Assembly: GCF_003287975.1 (NCBI RefSeq)
Contig: NZ_QMKQ01000003.1
Coordinates: 124,001-188,000 of the forward strand
Length of the DNA: 64,000 bases
Direction of reading: 5' to 3'
Origin: Arthrobacter sp. AQ5-05
GTDB taxonomy: Bacteria > Actinomycetota > Actinomycetes > Actinomycetales > Micrococcaceae
The number at the start of each line of letters is the position of its first letter. The stretch's first letter is position 1. The position numbers and the translations under genes are program-made. The notes beneath the pieces were generated by a model, which saw only the letters and a program-made list of their open reading frames with translations, did no database searches and was not told where the DNA came from. Below are positions 1 to 11,553 of this stretch, piece after piece.

Positions 1-2
1 TC

Positions 3-563
3 GCCAAACCCGCGGTGGTCGCATGGCTGGGATACCCCGCCCCGAACCTGGCCAGCGCCCTGCTGGACAATGCCGCCCGGCGGGGCCTGGCGCGGCTCGG
101 GCAGGACCTGGGCACCTTCGCCCGCTTGAGGCCCGACGCCCCGCACCTGGCACTCGAAGCCCACTCCTACGCCGCCACGCTTGCTGCCCAGGTTCTCGAT
201 CCGGCATCCGGGTACGCGGTGCACGCCCAGGCGCTGGCGACCATCGGCTCCGCCGGGATTCCCCGGCAGCTGTCCCGCGCCCCGGGTCGGCTGAACGTGC
301 CGCCACACAACATCTACGAGGCCATCGCCCCTGGCGACCGATTGGCGTGGTTCGGCCGCGCGCTCTCGGGCCGCAAGCTGCTTTCGGGCCACGGGTTCAG
401 CGTCGGTGCCATCCCGGAGCTGGGACTGCATGCGGCCACCGGGCACACCACCTCCCAGCATCTGCCGGGGAATCCGGACTCGCCCCGGGGCTACCGGGAC
501 CCCGACACGCTGTGCCTGCGCAACCTGGCGTTGATCACCACCGGGCAGCAGCCCCTGGCTTAA
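3..563 (+). CDS. Alpha/beta hydrolase, DUF1023 family (C-terminal part)
   Basis: The gene enters the window from the left, so only the last 186 codons are seen and the true start is missing. The segment LALEAHSYAATLAAQ has the nucleophile-elbow look (small-H-S-Y-small) of actinobacterial DUF1023 alpha/beta hydrolases. The late histidine in ELGLHAATGHTTSQHL is placed where a catalytic His would be expected. The first Gly of the usual GHSYG elbow is Ala here, which is unusual. Substrate is unknown for the family. It converges on trmB across a short gap. Family assignment is by eye from the motif and length. Confidence 0.6.
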   Translation, partial: AKPAVVAWLGYPAPNLASALLDNAARRGLARLGQDLGTFARLRPDAPHLALEAHSYAATLAAQVLDPASGYAVHAQALATIGSAGIPRQLSRAPGRLNVPPHNIYEAIAPGDRLAWFGRALSGRKLLSGHGFSVGAIPELGLHAATGHTTSQHLPGNPDSPRGYRDPDTLCLRNLALITTGQQPLA

Positions 564-618
564 GCACGGCGGTCGGTGCCGGACCGAAGCCCGACACCGC
601 CCGCCGCAACACGACCGG

Positions 619-1476
619 CTACGGCGCCTTGCGGTAGGCCAGATCGAAGATCATCCGGCCTGCCTTGAGCGCCTTGCCCTCGAAACTGGTCAGCGTGCGG
701 CCCTCGAAGCGGGGAGCCCAGCCCCCGCGCTCGTCGATGAATTCGGGATCCTTCTCGTCCTTCTCCAGGCCCAGGCGGCGGACCTTGGTGAGGTTGCTGT
801 CCTCGCCGGCCAGCTCGCCGGGGTGCAGGCTGGTGAAGGCGTCGGCCGCATCAAAGACCTCGCGCATTTGCTCGGCGTAGTTGGACCAGTCGGTGGCGAG
901 GCGGACCACGCCGCCGGGGACCAGTACGCGCTCAAGCTTCTTCACGAACGAATCCTTGATCAGGCGGCGCTTGTGGTGGCGGATCTTGTGCCACGGGTCG
1001 GAGAAGAAGATCCAGACCTCGTCGGCCGAGGCCGCCGGGAGCATCGAGTCCAGGACCTCCGGTGCGTTGGCCTGGACCGCGCGCACATTGGACAGCTCGT
1101 TGTTTTCCACCCGCACCATGAGCGCTGCCAGCCCGGGGCGGTAGACCTCGACGGCCAGGAAGTCCTTGTCGCGGTGCTCGGAGGCGGCAACGGACATGGC
1201 TTCGCCCAGGCCCGAGCCGATCTCGACGATCAGCGGGGCCTTGCGGCCGTAGATGGCCTCCTGGTCGAACTGGTAGCCCTCGGCCACGGAGGTGTCGGTC
1301 TGCTCGCGCGGCGGCTCGATGATGTACTTTTGGGCGGTGCGTTCCCAGGCGTCGGCACGGCGGCCCTGCAGGCGGTTGCCACGGCGGACAAACGAGACTG
1401 GTTCGGTTCGGTAAAAGGCGAGGTCTTCGACGGCGCGGCCGCTGACCGGCATCTTGCGCTCTGGGGGAATGCTCAT
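619..1476 (-). CDS. trmB: tRNA (guanine-N7-)-methyltransferase
   Basis: TrmB methylates N7 of G46 in the variable loop of tRNAs using S-adenosylmethionine. The SAM-binding motif VEIGSGLGEAM lies near residues 84-94. The family signature around FFSDPWHKIRHHKRRL follows near 160-175. At 285 residues with an N-terminal extension the length suits actinobacterial TrmB. I chose the ATG at 1476 (MSIPPERK); a GTG eight codons upstream at 1500 is possible but overlaps the end of the preceding deacetylase gene. The gene follows that gene by 20 nt on the same strand and is probably co-transcribed. Confidence 0.9.
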   Translation of the reverse strand: MSIPPERKMPVSGRAVEDLAFYRTEPVSFVRRGNRLQGRRADAWERTAQKYIIEPPREQTDTSVAEGYQFDQEAIYGRKAPLIVEIGSGLGEAMSVAASEHRDKDFLAVEVYRPGLAALMVRVENNELSNVRAVQANAPEVLDSMLPAASADEVWIFFSDPWHKIRHHKRRLIKDSFVKKLERVLVPGGVVRLATDWSNYAEQMREVFDAADAFTSLHPGELAGEDSNLTKVRRLGLEKDEKDPEFIDERGGWAPRFEGRTLTSFEGKALKAGRMIFDLAYRKAP

Positions 1477-1496
1477 GGGCTTAAGGGTAGCGAACT

Positions 1497-3086
1497 TCAC
1501 CGGGTGGCTTTGGCTCCCTTGGCACCGGAGGCTTTTGCCGGTTGCGGGGCGCGGGCGTAGCTCTCCCCGGCCTCGAGTCCCGAATCACCCATGAGCTCGG
1601 TGACGGTGACAAAGGTATAGCCCTTGGCGCGCAGGCCGGAAAGGATCTTGGGGACCGCCGCCACGGTGCTGGAATGGATATCATGCATCAACACGATAGA
1701 CCCCGGTGTGGTCTGGGAAACCGCGGCGGCGACGACCTTTGCGGTGTTGCGGTGCCTCCAGTCCAGGGTGTCGACGTCCCACAGGATCACCGGGGTGCTC
1801 GCGAGCCGGTCGCTGATGGAGTTGTGTGCGCCGAAGGGAGGGCGCATCAAGGTGGCCGACTGGTCGACGGCCTTGGTGATCGCTGCATTGGTGCGGTCAA
1901 TCTCACGTTGGATCTGGGCCGAGGACAGCGAAGTGAGCGAGCGGTGGTTCCACGTGTGGTTCCCGATTTCGTGGCCCTCGGCCACCATGCGGGCCAATAT
2001 CTCGGGCCGCAGCTTGGCATTGGGGCCGGTGACGAAGAACGTGGAGGGCGCGTTGCCCTTGCGCAGGGTGTCGAGCAGTTTCCCGGTCTTCGGGCCCGGT
2101 CCGTCGTCGAAGGTCAAGGCCACGCACTTTGTCGCAGTGCAGTCGACGGCACGTTGCGGTGGCCGGTTGCGGCCGGCCCCTTCGGGTTCGGTGCCGGAAT
2201 CGGGAGCGGATTCCGGAGTTGTCGCCGCGGCACTGCCGTCGGGTGCCTGGCTGGCCCGGTCCTGCAGCAGGCCCAGCTGGACCCGGGGGCTCGGAGACGT
2301 TGCGGCGGTGCGGGCCAGAGCCCCGAATTCTGAGAGCAACGAAGCAACATGCTCGGCATCGACCTTCACGACGATTGGGCCGGCCGAGTCGGGGCCGACG
2401 CTGTTGTCGTCGAATTCCACCAGGGCGTTTCCGTACGCGTCGAAATTCACGGAGTCCAGCCAGGCATCATCGAGGTCCATCAGGCTCCCAACGAAAACCC
2501 TGGGATCGGCGGTTGCGGCCTGGGCGATGAACTCCTTGAACTGTGCCCAGTCCTCATCGCTGCCAAACAAGTCCCTGGTTCCCAGCGCAGCGGGCGAGCC
2601 CTGGTCGAACCACTGTGTCAAGTACCGGGTCCCGGCACCAGCGCCGGTGGACTCGTAGGTGTTGACCCGGATGCCCAGGACCCGGGTGGAAACGGCCGTA
2701 AGATGGCTGCGCATGTTCAGCTCCGCCACGGGCAGTTCCCCCGTAGCCACGTCGGGAACATTCGTGGACTTGAACGCGTCGACCTGCTCCGTGACGAGTT
2801 CTGCCTGGGAGCGTGTCACCGCGGGAACGGAAGGAACCTCGAAATGCTTGGTGAAGATACGGCGGTGCTCATCGGTCGCAGTCACCGCATCCAGATCAGG
2901 GACCAAAAACAGGGGAAGGGAATCGGAGTTTCGGCCCTCTGAATTGGATGACGCGTTTGCGAACTCTTGGATCGAATCCTGCGGGGACCTGGGGGATCCT
3001 GGTGCCGGTGCGCAACCTGCCAGAAGTCCGATCGTGAGGAGTCCAGAAACAAGCAGGGAAGATTTTCGAGCAAACGCATACGGCAT
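1497..3086 (-). CDS. Polysaccharide deacetylase lipoprotein (NodB domain)
   Basis: A predicted surface lipoprotein that deacetylates a cell-wall polysaccharide. The start at 3086 gives a signal peptide ending in the lipobox LLAGC, with the lipidated Cys at residue 25. A middle region of about 200 residues resembles the RsiV/DUF3298 domain that precedes NodB domains in PdaC-like enzymes. The C-terminal NodB domain carries the catalytic and metal motifs TFDDGPG (about residue 324), HTWNH (about 376), RPPFGA, DTLDWRHR and LMHDIH, so it looks active. A Ser/Pro/Glu-rich linker joins the two halves. The substrate (peptidoglycan or another glycan) cannot be told from sequence. trmB follows directly. 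Confidence 0.85.
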   Translation of the reverse strand: MPYAFARKSSLLVSGLLTIGLLAGCAPAPGSPRSPQDSIQEFANASSNSEGRNSDSLPLFLVPDLDAVTATDEHRRIFTKHFEVPSVPAVTRSQAELVTEQVDAFKSTNVPDVATGELPVAELNMRSHLTAVSTRVLGIRVNTYESTGAGAGTRYLTQWFDQGSPAALGTRDLFGSDEDWAQFKEFIAQAATADPRVFVGSLMDLDDAWLDSVNFDAYGNALVEFDDNSVGPDSAGPIVVKVDAEHVASLLSEFGALARTAATSPSPRVQLGLLQDRASQAPDGSAAATTPESAPDSGTEPEGAGRNRPPQRAVDCTATKCVALTFDDGPGPKTGKLLDTLRKGNAPSTFFVTGPNAKLRPEILARMVAEGHEIGNHTWNHRSLTSLSSAQIQREIDRTNAAITKAVDQSATLMRPPFGAHNSISDRLASTPVILWDVDTLDWRHRNTAKVVAAAVSQTTPGSIVLMHDIHSSTVAAVPKILSGLRAKGYTFVTVTELMGDSGLEAGESYARAPQPAKASGAKGAKATR

Positions 3087-3231
3087 CCAATAATCTTGCC
3101 TGTTTGCCTCACACTTATCGAATCCTTGGGGCCGTCGGAGCGAATCGTTAGGAAGCGTTATCAAGCAATTGGGGGACGACTCAGGGTATTACCCCATGGC
3201 GCGGGACAGGATCATGGGCGAAGGTGGATGC

Positions 3232-3639
3232 ATGCGAAACACTCTCTCCGTGGTCCTGAACGTCATTTGGCTTGTTTTCGGCGGTATCTGGCTGGCGGCG
3301 GGATACATGCTGGCCGGCATCATTTGCTGCCTGCTCATTGTCACCATCCCCTTCGGCATCGCTTCCTTCCGGATTGCCCTTTATGCGCTGTGGCCCTTTG
3401 GGCGCACGGTGGTGGACCGAGGCCGGGTAGGAACCTTTTCAACCATTGGAAATGTCATCTGGGTGCTGGTGGCCGGCATCTGGATCGCCATTGGCCATGT
3501 GCTGACCGCGATCCCGATGTTCGTGAGCATCGTGGGCATCCCGCTGGGCATCGCCAACCTCAAGATGATCCCGATTTCCCTCATGCCCCTGGGCAAGGAA
3601 ATCGTTCCCAGCACCCAGTACATCCCCACGTACCGGTAG
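3232..3639 (+). CDS. YccF family inner membrane protein
   Basis: A 135-residue membrane protein with two copies of a YccF-type repeat, each with a Trp/Gly-rich hairpin (VIWLVFGGIWLA and VIWVLVAGIWIA) followed by the IPFGIA or IPLGIA turn. Four hydrophobic segments are visible. The function of the family is not established. The ATG at 3232 is chosen because GAAGGTGG stands just upstream and because the in-frame codons before it encode no plausible membrane start. It is divergent from the deacetylase lipoprotein gene, so the 145 bp between their starts should hold both promoters. Confidence 0.85.
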   Translation: MRNTLSVVLNVIWLVFGGIWLAAGYMLAGIICCLLIVTIPFGIASFRIALYALWPFGRTVVDRGRVGTFSTIGNVIWVLVAGIWIAIGHVLTAIPMFVSIVGIPLGIANLKMIPISLMPLGKEIVPSTQYIPTYR

Positions 3640-3814
3640 GACCGCCGACGGTGTGGATCCGGGGCAACATCAGTGGGCCGAATGAAGCCCATGAGTGAGT
3701 CGTGGAAAACTTCCGCACCCGTTTTTGTCGCTGCCCCCTTGAATCATGCCGAAGGCCTTTCTAGCCTTTGGGGGTGGGAACCAGTTCCACACAACAACCG
3801 GATGGGACAAGCAC

Positions 3815-4282
3815 ATGAAAGATCTGATCAACTGCCTGTGGTTTGACGGCCAGGGGCTGGACGCCGCCCGGTTCTACACCGGGATCTTTCCGAATTCCGG
3901 GATCGTCTCCCACCTCGACATGGACCCGCAGGGCAACCCGTCCAGCGAACCGTTGACGGTGGAATTCAACCTCAATGGCCGATCCTTCGTGGCCCTCAAC
4001 GGAGGCCCGCTTTTCAAGTTCAACGAGTCGATTTCCTTCCAAATCATGTGCGAGGACCAGGCCGAGGTTGATTACTACTGGGACAAGCTCACCGCCGGCG
4101 GAGAGGAAAGCCGGTGCGGATGGCTCAAGGACCGTTTCGGGGTGTCCTGGCAGGTGGTCCCGGTGCGGATGGTGGAGCTGCTCGGCCATCCGGATCCGGA
4201 GGTTACGCGTCGGGTGACGGAGGCGTTCATGCCCATGCGGAAGTTGGACATCGCCGTGCTTGAGGCCGCCGCCCGGGGATGA
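3815..4282 (+). CDS. VOC-superfamily protein (PhnB/3-demethylubiquinone methyltransferase-like)
   Basis: A 155-residue single-domain protein of the vicinal-oxygen-chelate fold. It has the opening INCLWFDGQGLDAARFYTGI and the later SISFQIMCED and WDKLTAGGEES segments, a pattern typical of PhnB-like proteins annotated as 3-demethylubiquinone-9 3-methyltransferase-like. Despite that name the family is not shown to be a methyltransferase, and the real activity is unknown. The ATG at 3815 is preceded by GGGAC, and the in-frame upstream codons lack the family fold. It appears to be a stand-alone gene. Confidence 0.8.
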   Translation: MKDLINCLWFDGQGLDAARFYTGIFPNSGIVSHLDMDPQGNPSSEPLTVEFNLNGRSFVALNGGPLFKFNESISFQIMCEDQAEVDYYWDKLTAGGEESRCGWLKDRFGVSWQVVPVRMVELLGHPDPEVTRRVTEAFMPMRKLDIAVLEAAARG

Positions 4283-4618
4283 AGCGGTCCACACATCCCT
4301 GATGAGAAGGTTCCCGGCGACGTCGGCGGTTCAAGGATCCGCCAGTTGTCGACCTCCGGTCGAAGGCCCGTGGCTTTTCGGAGTCCTGCCCGGCATCGTC
4401 TCGCCATGCGGCGCAGGGTTTTCGTCGTGTCGCTGGTCCTGCAGGACGTGCAGCGCCGGGGAGTGCCCCATACGTCCCGGTGGAAGCACCAGCGGTTGTT
4501 GCGGCGCGGACCTTGGTAAAAAGTCGTGGGCAACAGGAGACGGGTGGACGTTGCGTTGGTAGTGTAAGCACCAGCCGGGCGGACACGTCCACCCGCACAG
4601 CAACCACAAGGGGGACCA
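4283..4618. other. Intergenic stretch without a recognisable gene
   Basis: A region of 336 bp between the VOC-fold gene and the YceI gene. I see no gene with family resemblance, no convincing hairpin with a T-tract and no clear repeat. The only functional sequence I can point to is the strong ribosome-binding site AAGGGGGACC directly before the YceI start. Confidence 0.5.
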
Positions 4619-5191
4619 ATGACCCAGCTCGATCCAGCCTACGCGGGGACGTGGCGATTCGATCCAGGGCACACTCGCATCGGCTTCAATGCGCGCCACG
4701 CGATGGTGACGAAGGTGCGGGGCGCCTTCAACGATGTGGAGGGAACCGTCCACATCGATGCCGAAGACATGGGCAAGTGCAGCGTGGAAATGACCGTGAA
4801 GGTCGCCAGCGTCGACACCCGCAATGCCGACCGCGACCAGCACCTGCGGACCAACGACTTCTTCGATGCACCCAAGTACCCGAACATCGTTTTCCGCTCC
4901 ACGCGGATAGACCAGGTGGACGAGAACAGCTTCATCGTCAACGGCGAACTGACGATCAAGGAGACCACGCGCGAGATTGCGGTACCCCTCGAATTCACCG
5001 GCGTCGAGACCGATCCATTCGGCAACCTACGCGCCGGCTTCGAGGGCAGCCGACGTATCGACCGCCGCGAGTACGGCGTGAGTTGGAACAAGGCGCTTGA
5101 TTCCGGGGGAGTCCTGGTATCAGAACGGATACTGCTTGAGTTCGAGATCTCCGCCATCAAGGATGCCAAGGGCGGGGCCGGAGCGGCCTAG
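4619..5191 (+). CDS. YceI family protein
   Basis: A 190-residue lipocalin-like protein of the YceI family, which binds isoprenoid-type lipids in characterised members. The opening YAGTWRFDPGHTRIGFNARHAMVTKVRGAF and the later IVFRSTRIDQ, GELTIKETTREI and DRREYGVSWNK segments are diagnostic. No signal peptide is present, so this copy is cytoplasmic, as in many actinobacteria. The ATG follows an AAGGGGGACC ribosome-binding site with good spacing. Neighbouring genes give no clue to its ligand. Confidence 0.88.
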   Translation: MTQLDPAYAGTWRFDPGHTRIGFNARHAMVTKVRGAFNDVEGTVHIDAEDMGKCSVEMTVKVASVDTRNADRDQHLRTNDFFDAPKYPNIVFRSTRIDQVDENSFIVNGELTIKETTREIAVPLEFTGVETDPFGNLRAGFEGSRRIDRREYGVSWNKALDSGGVLVSERILLEFEISAIKDAKGGAGAA

Positions 5192-5315
5192 AGAATTGCG
5201 AACCTCACGGCATTGGCTCGCAACCGTGCTTCACCTGTACGCCGAAGCACCGGTGACCCATGCCCGGGTCCCCGGTGTCTTGGATTTCACTGGGAATATT
5301 CCTCACCGGAACATA

Positions 5316-5343
5316 GTTGAGTGAAGTAGACTCAAGTTTGAGT
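5316..5343 (+). promoter_or_regulatory. HAIR operator (HspR-binding inverted repeat) before clpB
   Basis: GTTGAGT at 5316-5322 and ACTCAAG at 5330-5336 are separated by 7 nt, which matches the known HAIR consensus CTTGAGT-N7-ACTCAAG with one mismatch. A further half-site, TTTGAGT (5337-5343), follows at once, so the right arm also belongs to a second, head-to-head palindrome. The site is 27 bp before the clpB start codon. HspR represses dnaK and clpB operons in actinobacteria through this element. An hspR gene is not in the window. Confidence 0.88.
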
Positions 5344-5369
5344 GAATGCCCAACTACGGAAGGACGAGC

Positions 5370-7961
<2,592 letters not shown>

Positions 7962-7975
7962 CCGCACCCGGGGAA

Positions 7976-8018
7976 CGGCCGGCGCCCGAAGCGAGAAGAC
8001 CGCTTCGGGCGCCGGCCG
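7976..8018. terminator. Bidirectional terminator between clpB and the septum-formation gene
   Basis: A perfect 18-bp stem (7976-7993 with 8001-8018) around the 7-nt loop AGAAGAC stands between two convergent genes. There is no long T-tract on either side, as is common in high-GC actinobacteria. Confidence 0.75.
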
Positions 8019-8061
8019 CGTCGTGCCCGGCCGACTTCGGCGAATGGGTTGGCAGGCGGTG

Positions 8062-8604
8062 TCAGGTGTTCAGTGCCGCGGAATCGGAGGGCAGCATCGA
8101 GACCCGAACACTGCCCTCGTTCAGGGCAAGGAAGCAGGCGACCAGCCTGTCGCCGTTCTTCCAGGTGGCTTCGGACGGGCGCGAGAAATGGTACGACCAA
8201 CCCGTATCCAGGGGGCTGGAGGGATCCAGTGCAACGGACTTGCACAGTTCCTCGGACTGGGAGAGGATTCCTGCCGGTCCGGGGAACTGGTCTCCATCCA
8301 TGGTGAAGGTGCCGATGAGCTGTGCGTTGTGTGCGGTCAGGCAGGTCACCACCGTGGAGGCTTCCAGCGGGCCGTTGAATCCCTGGAGGCAATCGCCAAC
8401 CCGCAACTGGTCCGCCGGTACGTTGGCGGCAATGACCCCGTCGATGCCGGGGGATGCGTTTCGTGTCACTTCGGCGACCGGCGCCGCGGCGTCGTCCTGG
8501 CCAAAAAACCTGTTGGCTCCGTAGATGACAATCAGCATGATTCCCAGTGCCCCGAGCAAGGCCCAAAGTGCCGGGGCGCGCCACCACGAACGCGTCTGTG
8601 ACAT
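8062..8604 (-). CDS. Septum formation family protein (membrane-anchored)
   Basis: A protein of about 180 residues with one transmembrane segment (about residues 8-31) and an extracytoplasmic domain. The four cysteines (GDCL, VTCLTAHN, ELCKS, VACFL) and the TCLTAHNAQLIGTF stretch match the actinobacterial Septum_form domain. The specific role is not known. The ATG at 8604 (MSQTRSWW) is preferred. A TTG at 8697 would add a Pro-rich cytoplasmic tail, which related proteins often have, but no ribosome-binding site supports it. It is convergent with clpB. Confidence 0.75.
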   Translation of the reverse strand: MSQTRSWWRAPALWALLGALGIMLIVIYGANRFFGQDDAAAPVAEVTRNASPGIDGVIAANVPADQLRVGDCLQGFNGPLEASTVVTCLTAHNAQLIGTFTMDGDQFPGPAGILSQSEELCKSVALDPSSPLDTGWSYHFSRPSEATWKNGDRLVACFLALNEGSVRVSMLPSDSAALNT

Positions 8605-8852
8605 GGCACTTAGAGCTGGAAGCGCGGCTCTTGGCTCTGGCGGTGGCGGATCAGGCAAGCAAGCTCCCGGGCAGGTGGCAGTCGACTTGGTGGACAAAAT
8701 AATACTCTACCGGCGGAACGGTGGTTCCGGGCAGGCACTCGCCGCGGAATCATGTTAACCTTGAAATACGAAAGAATTAGTCACATATTCTGGGGCCTCC
8801 GCCTGACACGGGTGGACCACCTCCAGATCTACTGAAAAAAGGGGGTCACGCC

Positions 8853-9080
8853 ATGGGGCGCGGCCGTCAGAAGGCAAAAGCGACACGACAGGCCAGGGAC
8901 ATGAAATATTTCTCCCCGGCCACTGATTTGTCCGCCTTGGAACGCGAGCTTGGGAAGAGTCGTGGTCACAGCACCACGACACCAAGCCCTGTCGACGTAC
9001 CCTTCGAATCCGATTATTCGGATTACGAAGACAAGTACGCAGACGATGACGACGAGGACGACCAACGGCGCATCAGCTGA
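8853..9080 (+). CDS. DUF3073 domain-containing protein
   Basis: A 75-residue protein with the near-invariant opening GRGRQKAKATRQARDMKYFS of DUF3073, followed by a strongly acidic tail (about residues 51-72 rich in Asp, Glu and Tyr). It is found across actinobacteria and has no assigned function. The basic head and acidic tail suggest a nucleic-acid or protein-binding accessory role, but this is inference. The start is fixed by the family N terminus, with AAAAAAGGGGG upstream as the ribosome-binding site. Confidence 0.92.
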   Translation: MGRGRQKAKATRQARDMKYFSPATDLSALERELGKSRGHSTTTPSPVDVPFESDYSDYEDKYADDDDEDDQRRIS

Positions 9081-9223
9081 TGCGCCGACTCCCTGAAGTG
9101 ACCCCAGAGCAATCTGTGGTTATCGGTTCTCCAATACGTGAACACGGCAGCCGTGGCCACTACGCCCCAGCGGCGCTAGTGACCGCGGCCTTTGCCATGC
9201 CCGGGAAACCGCGGTAGGTCCAC

Positions 9224-10177
9224 ATGCTGCACGAAGGCGAACTAGGCATCCGGATGGCGCATCGTGCCGCCATCCGTTCCATTGAACGCGTGGTGCGGGA
9301 GACCGCACCGCTGCAGGATCCGCAGCTCGCGGCCGCCGGCATCCGCAGGATGCTCGAGGCGGGCTCGGTGCTGGTGCTCACCGGCGCCGGGGTCTCGACC
9401 GACTCCGGAATCCCCGACTACCGGGGGCCCAAGGGGTCACTGCTTCGCCACCGGCCCATGACCTACCAGGAGTTCCAGCACGAGCCCAGCGCCCGCCACC
9501 GGTATTGGGCGCGCAGCTTCGTGGGATGGCGGCACATGGCCCAGGCCTCGCCCAACCCCATCCACCAACGCCTGGCCCAATGGGAGGCACAGGGCAAGAT
9601 CAGCGGCATCGTGACGCAAAACGTCGACGGACTGCATGTTGCCGCCGGCTCGCTGAACGTCATTCCCCTGCACGGGGACCTGCAGCAGGTCAGCTGCCTG
9701 AACTGCGGGGCCCTGGAGGACCGCAGGCACCTCGATGCAAGGCTGCACGAGGCGAACCCGGGGTACCTTGAACACGTCGACCTGGATCCCTCGCTGGTGA
9801 ACCCGGACGGCGACGTGTCGCTGGATGACGCGCATGTGGCCGAGTTCCACATGGTCGGCTGCCTGGTGTGCGGTTCGCAGGCCTTGAAGCCCAACGTGGT
9901 CTATTTCGGGGAAAACGTCCCGGCCGAACGCAAGGTCCGGCTCAAGGCGATGGAGGCACGCTCCGCCTCGCTGCTGGTGATCGGTTCCTCCCTGGCGGTC
10001 ATGAGCGGCTACAAGCTGCTGCTGGACGCACGCAACGCCGGCAAGCCGGTCGGGCTGCTCAACGGCGGTCCCACGCGGGGAGATGCCAAGGCAGATTTCC
10101 GGTGGCGCAGCAACATCGCCGAGGCACTTGCGCTCCTGGAGGAACCGGTTGGCCGGGCCGTGCGCCGGCCCATGTAG
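9224..10177 (+). CDS. Sir2-family NAD-dependent protein deacetylase
   Basis: A sirtuin that removes acyl groups from protein lysines at the cost of NAD. Visible motifs are GAGVSTDSGIPDYRG (residues 54-68), TQNVDGLH, the catalytic His in PLHGD (about 150) and two zinc-binding pairs CLNC (about 158) and CLVC (about 213). The last motif GSSLAVMSGYKLL also fits. At 317 residues it is somewhat long, with a 45-residue N-terminal lead and an insert between the zinc pairs. In actinobacteria such enzymes reactivate acetyl-CoA synthetase, and acs lies about 21 kb away. An alternative start is the ATG at 9254. Confidence 0.92.
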   Translation: MLHEGELGIRMAHRAAIRSIERVVRETAPLQDPQLAAAGIRRMLEAGSVLVLTGAGVSTDSGIPDYRGPKGSLLRHRPMTYQEFQHEPSARHRYWARSFVGWRHMAQASPNPIHQRLAQWEAQGKISGIVTQNVDGLHVAAGSLNVIPLHGDLQQVSCLNCGALEDRRHLDARLHEANPGYLEHVDLDPSLVNPDGDVSLDDAHVAEFHMVGCLVCGSQALKPNVVYFGENVPAERKVRLKAMEARSASLLVIGSSLAVMSGYKLLLDARNAGKPVGLLNGGPTRGDAKADFRWRSNIAEALALLEEPVGRAVRRPM

Positions 10178-10340
10178 GGCTTTCGCATCCGTGATCGGCC
10201 GTCGCCGCAGGCCTGGCGTCGTCGCCGAAGCCGGCAGGGGGGCTGGGCCGGCTCGATCCCTTCGGGCGTCGGGGTTTCCCCCTGCCGCAGGAGGCGGCAC
10301 AACCACGGGAGCCCGTCTCCCGGCCACGAACCTTAACGAG

Positions 10341-10373
10341 CGAGGGACCGCACCCATCGGGTGCGGTCCCTCG
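10341..10373. terminator. Terminator hairpin downstream of purM and the sirtuin gene
   Basis: A perfect 15-bp stem (10341-10355 with 10359-10373) closes a 3-nt ATC loop between the convergent sirtuin and purM genes. It could act in both directions. Confidence 0.8.
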
Positions 10374-10393
10374 GCCTTGGGGCCTTGTGGCAG

Positions 10394-11536
10394 TCAGCCG
10401 GCGAAGGTGCCGCGCATCAGCACAGCACCGCCGTCGACGCCCTTGGCGCCCTGGACATAATCCAGGCCTGCGGTCTTGGCCTCGTCGGTGATGGTTCCGA
10501 CCTTGCCCATGACCCAGGAGGTCATGCCGCGGGCGTTGAGGCGGGCCAGTGCAGCGTCGGCCACCGAGGCGTCAACGATGGCAACCATGCCCACGCCGAG
10601 GTTCAACGTGCGTTCCAGGTCCGGCTGCGGCACGGAACCAAGCTCGGCCATCACCTTGAACACGGCCGGAAGTTCCCAGCTGTTGCGCTCCACCGTGGCC
10701 ATCAGGCCCTGGGGCAGCACCCGGGCCAGGTTGGCTGCCAGGCCGCCGCCGGTGACGTGGCTGAAGCCGTGGATGTCGATGGCACCGTCCACGTTGAATG
10801 CACGGATCAAATCCAGGCAGTCCATGGTGTAGATGCGGGTCGGTTCGAGCAGCTCTTCGCCCAGGGTGCGGCCGAACTCCGGCACGTGGCGGTCAAGCGC
10901 CCAGCCGGCGTGGGCCACGACGCTGCGGACCAGCGAGTAGCCGTTGGAGTGGATGCCCGAGGCGGCCATCCCGATGACGACGTCGCCGTCCTTCACGCGC
11001 TCCGGTCCCAGCAGGCCGTCGGCCTCGACGATGCCGGTGGCGGCACCGGCGACATCGTATTCGTGCTCGCCCAGCAGGCCCGGATGCTCGGCGGTTTCCC
11101 CGCCGACCAATGCGGTGCCGGCAATGGTGCAGCCCTCGGCGATGCCGCGGACGATGTCCGCGATGCGTTCGGGGACGACCTTGCCGCAGGCAATGTAGTC
11201 GGTCATGAACAGCGGCTCGGCGCCGACCACGACGATGTCATCGACGACCATGCCGACCAGGTCCTGGCCGATGGTGTGGTGGATGTCCATGGCCTGGGCG
11301 ATGGCGACCTTGGTGCCGACGCCGTCGGTGGAGGTTGCCAGCAGCGGCTTCTTGTAGGAAAGGAACTTCGAGGCGTCGTAGAGGCCCGCGAATCCGCCCA
11401 CACCGCCCAGGACGTTGGCGTTGTGGGTGGCCTTGATGGCGCCCTTCATCAATTCAACGGCGCGGTCACCGGCCTCTACATCGACACCGGCCGAAGCGTA
11501 GGTGATTCCGGAATTCTCAGGGGTGGCGCTTGTCAT
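10394..11536 (-). CDS. purM: Phosphoribosylformylglycinamidine cyclo-ligase (AIR synthetase)
   Basis: PurM closes the imidazole ring of 5-aminoimidazole ribonucleotide from FGAM with ATP, step five of de novo purine synthesis. The 380-residue sequence opens with the family signature ITYASAGVDVEAGDRAVELM. It carries the ATP-site segments LATSTDGVGTKV and DIVVVGAEPLFMTDYIACG, and the C-terminal half has HGFSHVTGGGLAANLARVLP. It begins 17 nt after the stop of purF on the same strand, so the two are one transcription unit. Length and motifs are complete. Confidence 0.97.
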   Translation of the reverse strand: MTSATPENSGITYASAGVDVEAGDRAVELMKGAIKATHNANVLGGVGGFAGLYDASKFLSYKKPLLATSTDGVGTKVAIAQAMDIHHTIGQDLVGMVVDDIVVVGAEPLFMTDYIACGKVVPERIADIVRGIAEGCTIAGTALVGGETAEHPGLLGEHEYDVAGAATGIVEADGLLGPERVKDGDVVIGMAASGIHSNGYSLVRSVVAHAGWALDRHVPEFGRTLGEELLEPTRIYTMDCLDLIRAFNVDGAIDIHGFSHVTGGGLAANLARVLPQGLMATVERNSWELPAVFKVMAELGSVPQPDLERTLNLGVGMVAIVDASVADAALARLNARGMTSWVMGKVGTITDEAKTAGLDYVQGAKGVDGGAVLMRGTFAG

Positions 11537-11553
11537 CTCTGATGGTCCTTTAC

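Noticed and set aside
4260-4618. Short open frames in the gap before the YceI gene
   Set aside because: They have no family resemblance, poor ribosome-binding sites and Arg/Cys-rich composition.
8605-8697. Longer start (TTG at 8697) for the septum-formation protein
   Set aside because: It adds a Pro-rich head that would be plausible, but there is no ribosome-binding site and the codon is weak. I keep it as an alternative only.
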